Assembly (NCBI RefSeq): GCF_000153045.1
Contig: NZ_CH724160.1
Span: 1 to 64,000, forward strand
DNA from: Synechococcus sp. WH 5701
Lineage (GTDB): Bacteria > Cyanobacteriota > Cyanobacteriia > PCC-6307 > Cyanobiaceae
Reading direction: 5' to 3'
Length of the DNA: 64,000 nt
A program made the translations under genes and the position numbers. This document shows positions 57,640-64,000 of this stretch, in pieces. Within the stretch, counting starts at the first letter, position 1. Each line of letters opens with the position of its first letter. The notes beneath the pieces are model-generated. The model ran no database searches. It worked only from the letters and a program-made list of their open reading frames with translations, and had not been told where the DNA came from.

Positions 57640-58957
57640 TCTCGACTCTCGCTCCGCAAGGCGTGCCAAGCCCAGCCGGGCCATTCGTCGGCTGGTGATC
57701 TGGTACCGCCGCAATGCGGCGGTCACCTCCATTGTTGGCACGGCCACGTCCTCCGCCAGCACGGCAGCGTCGGCAGCGGCCTCCGCAGCAGGGTCGGTGG
57801 CCGGCAGCATGGCCTCCACGGCCGGCTCGGTCCTCAACCCGCTGGTGATCGATCCCCTGCGCTGGCTACAGCAGAGTGGCGGTGAGGAACTGGCGGCCAT
57901 CAACCGCGGCGAGCGCCTCTGGGTGGCCGTCGACGGCATGGGCGGTGACCACGCCCCCGGACCGATCCTGGAGGGTTGCCTCAGGGCGGTGCAGATCCTG
58001 CCCGTACGCATCCGCTTCGTGGCCGAAACTGCTGCTGTGGAGGCGGTGGTCCCTCAGCTGGGCCTGGGCGAACTGCTGCGGGAGGCGATCCAGCGGGGCC
58101 TGATCGAGCTGGTGCCCAGTGGCCCGTCCGTGGGCATGGACGACGAGGCCACGGTGGTGCGGCGCAAGCGCGACGCCAGCATCAACCTGGCCATGGACCT
58201 GGTGAAGCGGGGTGAGGCCACCGCGATCTATTCCGCTGGCAACTCCGGGGCCGTGATGGCCTCGGCCATCTTCCGCCTGGGGCGCCTCAAGGGCATTGAC
58301 CGGCCGGCCATCGGCGCCCTCTTCCCCACCAAGGATCCGTCCCAGCAGGTGCTGGTGCTCGATGTGGGCGCCAACATGGACTGCAAACCGGGCTACCTGC
58401 ACCAGTTCGCCCTGCTGGGGAGCATCTACAGCCGCGATGTGCTCGGGGTGGCCCGGCCGAGCGTCGGTCTGCTCAACATCGGCGAGGAGGAGTGCAAGGG
58501 GAACGAGCTCACGCTCAAGGCCTTTCCCCTGCTGGCGGCTGAGCGAAGGATCAGTTTCAAGGGCAACTGTGAAGGCCGCGATGTGCTCTCAGGCGCCTTC
58601 GATGTGGTCGTCTGCGATGGCTACACCGGCAACGTGCTGCTCAAGTTCCTGGAATCGGTGGGCAGCGTGCTGCTTGATGTGTTGCGGGCGGAATTGCCCC
58701 GCGGCCGCCGCGGCAAGGTGGGTTCGGCTTTCCTGCGCAGCAACCTGATCAGGATCAAGAAGCGCCTCGACCATGCCGAGCACGGCGGTGCCCTGCTGCT
58801 GGGCGTGAATGGCGTCTGCGTGATCGGCCATGGCAGCAGCAAGGCCCTCTCGGTGGTCAGTGCCCTGCGCATCGCCCACCTGGCCGCCAGCCATGGGGTC
58901 ATGGACGACCTGCACCGGCTCAGTGCCCAGGAAGACACCGTCACGGCCTGTGGTTGA
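57620..58957 (+). CDS. plsX: phosphate acyltransferase PlsX
   Basis: A 445-residue acyl-ACP:phosphate acyltransferase feeding phospholipid synthesis. The PlsX core starts about residue 98 (WVAVDGMGGDHAPGPILEGC); ANSGAVM-like SAGNSGAVMASAIF and VLDVGANMDCKP follow. The first about 95 residues are an extension with a basic stretch (RRLVIWYRRN) and Ala/Ser repeats ([19 protein letters not shown]). TTG at 57620 overlaps rpaB by 20 nt; it is the only start before the extension. Confidence 0.92.
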   Translation: MPPKEPDLDSRSARRAKPSRAIRRLVIWYRRNAAVTSIVGTATSSASTAASAAASAAGSVAGSMASTAGSVLNPLVIDPLRWLQQSGGEELAAINRGERLWVAVDGMGGDHAPGPILEGCLRAVQILPVRIRFVAETAAVEAVVPQLGLGELLREAIQRGLIELVPSGPSVGMDDEATVVRRKRDASINLAMDLVKRGEATAIYSAGNSGAVMASAIFRLGRLKGIDRPAIGALFPTKDPSQQVLVLDVGANMDCKPGYLHQFALLGSIYSRDVLGVARPSVGLLNIGEEECKGNELTLKAFPLLAAERRISFKGNCEGRDVLSGAFDVVVCDGYTGNVLLKFLESVGSVLLDVLRAELPRGRRGKVGSAFLRSNLIRIKKRLDHAEHGGALLLGVNGVCVIGHGSSKALSVVSALRIAHLAASHGVMDDLHRLSAQEDTVTACG

Positions 58958-58982
58958 CTGAGCCCAACTGAGGACTGAGACG

Positions 58983-60026
58983 GTGTCGCTCGGCCGGATG
59001 GGCGCAGGCATGGCCCTGGTGGGTAGCGGCAGCGCCCTGCCGCTGGTCAGCGTCAGCAATGAGCAGCTCAGCCGTCGGGTCGACACCAACGACACCTGGA
59101 TCCGCAGCCGCACCGGCATCGCCGCCCGCCGGATCGCCGGTCCCGGCGAAACCCTCACCAGCCTGGCCACCGCTGCCGCCCAGGCCGCCCTGGAGCAGGC
59201 CGGCTGGGACGCGGAGGATCTCGACCTGATCCTGCTGGCCACGTCCAGCCCGGATGATCTGTTCGGCACCGCCCCCCGGGTGCAGGGGGCCATTGGTGCC
59301 AGGCGGGCGGCGGCCTTCGATCTCACCGCCGCCTGCAGCGGCTTTCTCTTTGCCCTGATCACCGCCGGCCAGTACATCCGGGGGGGGACGGTGGGGCGGG
59401 CCCTGGTGATCGGAGCCGATCAGCTCAGCCGCTGGATCGACTGGGATGACCGCAGCACCTGCGTGCTCTTCGGTGACGGTGCCGCCGCGGTGGCGGTGGA
59501 GGCCTGCGAGGAGCCGCGCAACGGCCTGCTGGGCTTCAAGATGCACTCCGATGGTCGCCGGGCCGACTGCCTGTCCCTGCGCCAGCGCGACGATCACGTC
59601 CCCCTGCTGGAAGGTCACTTGAGCCAGAAAGGCGGCTTCGAGACCATCCACATGAATGGCCAGGAGGTCTACAAATTCGCCGTGCGGGAGGTACCGGCGG
59701 TGCTGCAGGAACTGCTGAACATCACAGGCACGACCGCTGAGCAGCTCGACTGGCTGCTGCTGCACCAGGCCAACCAGCGCATCCTCGATGCGGTCGCTGA
59801 CCGCTTCGCCATCCCCCATGAGCGGGTGCTCAGCAACCTGGCCCGCTACGGCAACACCTCCGCCGCCACCATCCCGCTGATGCTGGATGAGGCGGTCAGG
59901 GATGGCCGGGTGCGCCCGGGTGATCTGATCGCCAGCAGCGGCTTCGGGGCCGGACTCAGCTGGGGTGCGGCCCTGCTGCGCTGGGGTGGCCCCGGCGGCG
60001 CTCAGACGCCCGCTGACCCCGGCTGA
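58983..60026 (+). CDS. fabH: beta-ketoacyl-ACP synthase III
   Basis: A 347-residue condensing enzyme. Active-site Cys118 (FDLTAACSGFLFALI), His in LLLHQANQRILDAVAD and Asn in YGNTSAATIPLML are all present. It joins acetyl-CoA to malonyl-ACP to start fatty-acid chains. GTG at 58983 or ATG 58998 can start; 25 nt after plsX. Confidence 0.96.
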   Translation: MSLGRMGAGMALVGSGSALPLVSVSNEQLSRRVDTNDTWIRSRTGIAARRIAGPGETLTSLATAAAQAALEQAGWDAEDLDLILLATSSPDDLFGTAPRVQGAIGARRAAAFDLTAACSGFLFALITAGQYIRGGTVGRALVIGADQLSRWIDWDDRSTCVLFGDGAAAVAVEACEEPRNGLLGFKMHSDGRRADCLSLRQRDDHVPLLEGHLSQKGGFETIHMNGQEVYKFAVREVPAVLQELLNITGTTAEQLDWLLLHQANQRILDAVADRFAIPHERVLSNLARYGNTSAATIPLMLDEAVRDGRVRPGDLIASSGFGAGLSWGAALLRWGGPGGAQTPADPG

Positions 60027-60069
60027 ACCGCACCGCCGTAATCTCCAGCCGGTTCGAGCGCGTGTCGCC

Positions 60070-60969
60070 ATGGGGATTGCCTGGGTGTTTCCCGGTCAGG
60101 GCTCACAGAAAGCCGGCATGGCCAGCGGTGTGCTCGAGCTCGCGGGAGCCCGCGAGCGCTTCGCCGCCGCCTCCGAGCTGCTGGGCCGCGACCTGCTGGC
60201 GATCTGTGCCGGCGAGGCGAGCGAGGGTCAGGGTCAGCTGAATGATCTGGGCGACACCCGCAACACCCAGCCTGCCCTGTTCGTGCTGGAAAGCCTGCTG
60301 GTGGATGGTCTCAAGGCCCAGGGCCGCCAGGCCGATCTGGTGGCCGGCCACAGCCTCGGGGAACTGGTGGCTCTCTACGCCGCGGATGTCTTCGACTTCA
60401 GCACCGGCCTGGAGCTGATGCGCCGCCGCAGCGAGCTGATGGCCGCAGCCGGAGGCGGGGCGATGACCGCGGTGATGGGCTTTGAGCGCAGCGAACTGGA
60501 GGCGCTGGTGGAGGCCAGCGAGGGCGTGGTGATCGCCAACGACAACAGCGCAGCCCAGGTGGTGATCTCAGGCCTGCCGGAAGCCGTGGCCGCCGTGGCC
60601 GACCAGCTCTCCTGCAAACGGGCCATCCCCCTGGCGGTCTCCGGGGCCTTTCACTCCCCATTCATGGCCGATGCGGCCGCTGCCTTCGCCGCCCTGCTGG
60701 AGGAGGTGCCCTTTGCCGATGCCAGCATCCCGGTGCTGAGCAACATCGATCCGACCCCCACCAGCCACGGGGCCGAGCTCAAGCAGCGGCTGCAGCGGCA
60801 GATGGTGAGCGGGGTGCGCTGGCGCGAAACCATGGATCAGCTGGCGGCCCACGGGATCGACACCGTGGTGGAGATCGGCCCTGGCAACGTGCTCAGTGGT
60901 CTGATCAAACGCAGCCTGAGCGGAGTCACCACTGCCCAGATCGGCAGCGCCGCCGACCTGGGCCTGTGA
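60070..60969 (+). CDS. fabD: malonyl CoA-ACP transacylase
   Basis: A 299-residue enzyme with GQGSQKAGMASG near the N-terminus, the nucleophile elbow VAGHSLGELVALYA (Ser), catalytic His in AVSGAFHSPFM and the C-terminal VVEIGPGNVLSGL. Supplies malonyl-ACP. ATG at 60070 (MGIAWVFPGQGS) is the family start. Overlaps plsC by GTGA. Confidence 0.96.
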   Translation: MGIAWVFPGQGSQKAGMASGVLELAGARERFAAASELLGRDLLAICAGEASEGQGQLNDLGDTRNTQPALFVLESLLVDGLKAQGRQADLVAGHSLGELVALYAADVFDFSTGLELMRRRSELMAAAGGGAMTAVMGFERSELEALVEASEGVVIANDNSAAQVVISGLPEAVAAVADQLSCKRAIPLAVSGAFHSPFMADAAAAFAALLEEVPFADASIPVLSNIDPTPTSHGAELKQRLQRQMVSGVRWRETMDQLAAHGIDTVVEIGPGNVLSGLIKRSLSGVTTAQIGSAADLGL

Positions 60970-61745
60970 GCGACACCGGGGAGGGCCTCCCGGCCAGCGG
61001 GCCGATCACACCCCGCCGCCGCGGCCTGCGCCGCCGCAGAAGCAGGGCTGAGCCCCCAGCCCTGCTCACGCCCAGGCCGAGCCTCACCTACCGCCTGATC
61101 AGCTACCTGCTGGTGTTTCCGGTGTTCCGGCTGCTGTTCAGGGGCCGCACCAGCGGCAATGACCGGGTGCCCTTGGATGGGGCCCTGGTGGTGGTCGCGA
61201 ACCATGGCTCCCATCTCGACCCGCCCCTGCTGGGGCACGCCCTGGGGCGTCCGGTGGCCTTCATGGCCAAGGCCGAACTGTTCCGGGTGCCCCTGCTGGG
61301 GCCCATCATCCGGGCCTGCGGGGCCTATCCCGTCTCCCGTGGCGCCAGCGACCGGGAGGCCATCCGCATCGCCACCGACCGCCTGCTCGAGGGCTGGGCC
61401 ACCGGCGTGTTCATCGACGGCACCCGCCAGCCGGATGGGCGCGTGAATCAGCCGCAGCCAGGGGCCGCCCTGCTGGCGGCCCGGTCGGGGGCTTCCCTGC
61501 TGCCCGTGGCGATCATCAACAGCCACCGGGCCCTTGGCACGGGGCAGAGCACCCCAAGACTGGTGCCGATCCACATCCGTATCGGCCAGATCATCCCCCC
61601 ACCCGCCTCCCGTCGCCGCGTCGACCTGCTGGCCACCACTGCCGCCTGTCAGGAGCAGATCAACGCGCTCCTTGATCAGGGTCTGCTGGCCCCAGCGCGG
61701 GCCCCAGCCGCCCTGCCGCCCACGAGCGAAGATCCCGACCGGTGA
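60966..61745 (+). CDS. plsC: 1-acyl-sn-glycerol-3-phosphate acyltransferase
   Basis: A 259-residue PlsC-type enzyme. HX4D catalytic motif in ANHGSHLDPPLLGHAL; glycerol-phosphate-binding FIDGTRQPDG replaces the usual FPEGTRS. A basic N-terminus (RRRGLRRRRSR) and a hydrophobic anchor follow GTG at 60966. Makes phosphatidic acid. Overlaps the convergent YdcF-like gene by 86 nt, which is within both predicted C-termini. Confidence 0.92.
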   Translation: MSDTGEGLPASGPITPRRRGLRRRRSRAEPPALLTPRPSLTYRLISYLLVFPVFRLLFRGRTSGNDRVPLDGALVVVANHGSHLDPPLLGHALGRPVAFMAKAELFRVPLLGPIIRACGAYPVSRGASDREAIRIATDRLLEGWATGVFIDGTRQPDGRVNQPQPGAALLAARSGASLLPVAIINSHRALGTGQSTPRLVPIHIRIGQIIPPPASRRRVDLLATTAACQEQINALLDQGLLAPARAPAALPPTSEDPDR

Positions 61746-62244
61746 GCACCCAGGCGGCGGCCCTGAGGCCATCGCCCCAGACCTTGCGGCGCCCCTCCGG
61801 CAGGCAGCGGTCTCCGCAGGGCACCGCCACCGGGGTGAGGTGGATTCCCCTGCTGCCGGCCACGATCCGTCCCACCAGCAGGGCGCGGTCCATGTGATCG
61901 CTGCTGGTGACCAGCAGCACATGGTGGATGCCCAGACGCTTGAGATCATCCACCACCGTGGTGAAGTTGCCGAGGGTGTCGCGGGCGCGGTAGTCCAGAC
62001 GAAACTGGCGGCGATCGAGCCCTTCCTGGCTGAACAGCCATTGGGCGTATTCGGGATTGCTGCCACCACTCACCAGCAGGGGCAGCCCGTCACGGTGAGC
62101 CAGCCGGCCGGCCAGCTTCTCCCGCTCGATATCGCCACCCAGCACCAGGATCAACTGGGGATGACCGAGGCTGGGCAGCAGCAGTCCGCGGCCCACCACG
62201 ATCAGAGCGCCGGCCAGCAGCGCCATCACCAGCAGCCGTCGCAT
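61660..62244 (-). CDS. YdcF family membrane-anchored protein
   Basis: A 194-residue DUF218/YdcF protein with one N-terminal hydrophobic segment (LLVMALLAGALIVVGRGLLL), then LILVLGGDIEREKLAGRLA and VTSSDHMDRALLVGRIVAG. Family members are linked to envelope and polysaccharide metabolism, possibly binding a nucleotide-like ligand. ATG at 62244 shares a base with the tsaB stop. The 3' 86 nt overlap plsC. Confidence 0.82.
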   Translation of the reverse strand: MRRLLVMALLAGALIVVGRGLLLPSLGHPQLILVLGGDIEREKLAGRLAHRDGLPLLVSGGSNPEYAQWLFSQEGLDRRQFRLDYRARDTLGNFTTVVDDLKRLGIHHVLLVTSSDHMDRALLVGRIVAGSRGIHLTPVAVPCGDRCLPEGRRKVWGDGLRAAAWVLTGRDLRSWAAGRLGPALGPADPDQGAR

Positions 62245-62903
62245 CAGGGCTGGGGCACCGGACTGGTGGGATACAGGGGCAGCACGTTGGCCCAGGGAGC
62301 CGCCGATCCCGCCACCGCCGCCAGCCCACTCAGGCGCAACAACTGCTCCACGTCGGCCGCCGGATCGACCCGCGCCTCCAGGCGAGCGCCTGGAGGCAGA
62401 TCGTCCAGCTGTCCGTACAAGCGCGGGGCCTCCCGCTCGGCGATTCCCCCCAGTGCCCACTCGTCCACGGCGTAGCAACCCGCCACGATGCCGCGACGGG
62501 GAAGCTCCTGCAACAGCCAGAAGGGCTGATCGCCCACCTCGGCCCGCTGACGCAGGCGGTGGGCGATCAGCAGGAAACTGCTGAATCCATCCAGAGGCAG
62601 CGCCAGCTGCTGGGCCAGGGTGCGGGCGAAGACCACGGTCACTCGGGTGCCGGTGAACCCGCCCGGACCAGTGGCCACGGCCAGGCGCCCCAGCTCGCAC
62701 CACTGATGGGCGGGCAGCAGCTGCTCGACGCAGGCCAGCAGGTCGTTGGAGAGCCGCCGACCCAGGGGATGGCTGTTGATGCGAGGGCTTTGCGCGGCCT
62801 GGGCCGAAGCTTGAAGGAAAGGCGCCAGGGGGGCGAGACCCAGCCCCAGAACCTCGCTGGTGCTGTGCAGCGCCAGCAGCCAGGACGGGGTGACAGCGCT
62901 CAT
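62244..62903 (-). CDS. tsaB: tRNA threonylcarbamoyladenosine factor TsaB
   Basis: A 219-residue ASKHA-fold protein pairing with TsaD for t6A37 synthesis. Family features: WLLALHSTSEVLGLGL at the start, RLAVATGPGGFTGTRVTVVF, a lumen-facing ACYAVDEWALGG-like segment. Starts inside the ycf34 stop as ATGA. tsaD is not in the window. Confidence 0.9.
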   Translation of the reverse strand: MSAVTPSWLLALHSTSEVLGLGLAPLAPFLQASAQAAQSPRINSHPLGRRLSNDLLACVEQLLPAHQWCELGRLAVATGPGGFTGTRVTVVFARTLAQQLALPLDGFSSFLLIAHRLRQRAEVGDQPFWLLQELPRRGIVAGCYAVDEWALGGIAEREAPRLYGQLDDLPPGARLEARVDPAADVEQLLRLSGLAAVAGSAAPWANVLPLYPTSPVPQP

Positions 62904-63151
62904 GCCGGCACCACTTCACCCGGGCGCAGGCGGCTCCAGCGGCCCGGGTCGCGCTGGAAGCTGCCGCAGGCCCTCACGTCCCACTCCACCCCCACCTGAT
63001 CCCCCTCCAGGCTGATCACCTGCACGTGGATGCGGGGAGACGTGGGGCAGAGATCCGGATCCGCACTGAGGGGCTCCACACCGTGCTGCTTCTCCACCGC
63101 GTGATAGGCCTGACAGCGCTCCACCCAGTGGCAGTCGACGCAGATGCACAT
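62900..63151 (-). CDS. ycf34: Ycf34 family protein
   Basis: An 83-residue protein with the Ycf34 signature MCICVDCHWVERCQAYHAVE containing four cysteines (CICxxC and C). In Synechocystis Ycf34 binds an Fe-S cluster and affects phycobilisome/photosystem levels. An ATG 27 nt upstream (63178) is an alternative; the 63151 start equals the common family N-terminus. Divergent from the CCA gene. Confidence 0.9.
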   Translation of the reverse strand: MCICVDCHWVERCQAYHAVEKQHGVEPLSADPDLCPTSPRIHVQVISLEGDQVGVEWDVRACGSFQRDPGRWSRLRPGEVVPA

Positions 63152-63263
63152 GCCGCCGGGGCCCTCCAATTCCCCCATTCTGAAGTGGCCCTGCGCCCCT
63201 GAGGGGCGCAGGGCTGCCGCCACTGCCGTCCTGCGCCAGGCCCTGGGCATCGAGAGCTGGCCG

Positions 63264-64000
63264 TTGCCCCCGTACTCCTTCCCCAGCGGCACCGCCCTGG
63301 TGGGCGGCGCCGTGCGCGATGGGCTGCTGGGGCGCCTGGGACCTCAGCCCGACCTGGACCTGGTGGTACCCGGGGACGCCATCACCCTGTGCAACAGGCT
63401 GAGCCGCCACCACGGCGGCAGCGTCGTGGTTCTCGATGCCGAGCGCTCCATCGCCCGGCTGGTGCTGCGCGGCTGGAGCCTGGACCTGGCCCGCCAGGTG
63501 GGGGACGACCTGGAGAGCGATCTCTGGAGGCGAGATTTCAGGCTGAATGCCCTGGCCCTGCCGCTGCTGCCAGGGTCCGAGCTGCTCGATCCCACCGGTG
63601 GCCTGGAGGATCTGGTGAGGGGAGAGCTGGTGGCGGTGCGGGAAGTCAACCTGCTCGACGATCCCCTGCGCATGCTGCGCGGGGTGCGCCTGGCCGCGGA
63701 GCTGGGCTTCCGCCTGGAGCCGCGCACCCGTGGCTGGATCGAGCGCCACCACGGCCATATCAGCCAGGTGGCTCCGGAGCGGGTGCTGCAGGAACTGGAG
63801 AAGCTGGCGCAGGCCCCCGGCGGGGGGACGGGCCTGGAGGAGGCTCTCAGCTGCGGCCTGCTCGATCCCTGGCGCTCGATCGGCCCGGAGCCACTCTGGG
63901 GACAAGGTGTTTGGCTGGAGCTGGCGCTGACCCCCGGAGAAGCGGCCCGGGCCCTGCCCCTGGCCCGTCTGGCGCGGGTGCTCGATGCGCCGGCCCTAGA
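63264..64000 (+). CDS. CCA tRNA nucleotidyltransferase / poly(A) polymerase head domain (3' end beyond window)
   Basis: A plus-strand frame open to the right edge. GTALVGGAVRDGLLGRLG is the nucleotidyltransferase GG-motif, DLDLVV holds two metal Asp, WRRDFRLNALAL and LDDPLRMLRGVRLAAELGF complete the class II CCA/PAP head. It adds or repairs CCA ends, consistent with the tRNAs here lacking encoded CCA. TTG at 63264 is the only start near the conserved region; upstream frame has none, so the true start is uncertain. Confidence 0.88.
   Translation, partial: MPPYSFPSGTALVGGAVRDGLLGRLGPQPDLDLVVPGDAITLCNRLSRHHGGSVVVLDAERSIARLVLRGWSLDLARQVGDDLESDLWRRDFRLNALALPLLPGSELLDPTGGLEDLVRGELVAVREVNLLDDPLRMLRGVRLAAELGFRLEPRTRGWIERHHGHISQVAPERVLQELEKLAQAPGGGTGLEEALSCGLLDPWRSIGPEPLWGQGVWLELALTPGEAARALPLARLARVLDAPAL

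Overview
The window looks like core chromosome of a high-GC picocyanobacterium of the Cyanobium / Synechococcus (subcluster 5) type. Diagnostic genes are psbD, psbU, petL, ndhO, ycf3, ycf34, crtQ, a CRR7-like gene, the response regulators rpaA and rpaB, SLH-domain porins, and a 16S-tRNA-Ile-tRNA-Ala-23S operon. Spacers are short, neighbouring genes commonly overlap by 1 to 4 bases, and I see no phage, insertion sequence, CRISPR array or defence island.

Layout. 1-3300: rRNA operon on the minus strand (the 23S runs off the left edge), followed by about 740 bases of rRNA leader and upstream DNA. 4-11 kb: inositol-phosphatase-like protein, PucC-type carrier, TolC, PDZ/radical SAM protein and UppP, all on minus. 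10.4-18.3 kb: DUF3120, psbU with a clear terminator, nadB, VKOR-thioredoxin fusion, btpA, rimO, an MFS carrier and a tiny petL. 18-26 kb: B12/radical SAM protein, DUF4346, acyltransferase, a RibD-like reductase with a two-domain pterin synthase, aroK, a CRR7-like gene, DUF6816 and a GST. 26-31 kb: DUF751, rbfA, GH3 hydrolase, GT2-TPR protein and hemD on plus. 30.6-37.7 kb: crtQ operon diverging from an IscA-type gene, an LpxB-related protein, ndhO and a J-domain protein. 37.7-47 kb: two SLH porins on minus, diverging from three GT-C-type membrane glycosyltransferases. 47-50.7 kb: single-gene psbD, UPF0367, an ABC ATPase, tRNA-Asn and rpaA. 50.7-64 kb: holB, tmk, Cu-ATPase, ycf3, radA, rpaB, plsX, fabH, fabD, plsC, a YdcF-like gene, tsaB, ycf34 and a partial CCA-adding enzyme.

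Themes. Photosynthesis and its assembly (psbD, psbU, petL, ycf3, btpA, ndhO, CRR7-like, VKOR, crtQ, Cu-ATPase) recur throughout, and the two master regulators RpaA and RpaB lie about 7 kb apart. A fatty-acid/phospholipid start-up block (plsX-fabH-fabD-plsC) directly follows rpaB, with plsX overlapping the rpaB end.

No obviously new multi-gene system is present. The best leads are: paired 11-bp inverted repeats in the crtQ/IscA and porin control regions; a pterin-synthase tandem whose first domain has lost its catalytic His and which is coupled to a RibD-like reductase; a glycosyltransferase whose conserved N-terminus has no ATG, GTG or TTG start; a short reading frame with a strong Shine-Dalgarno downstream of psbD; and a divergent gene pair whose start codons overlap. 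Boundaries were read by eye, so starts are less certain than stops.
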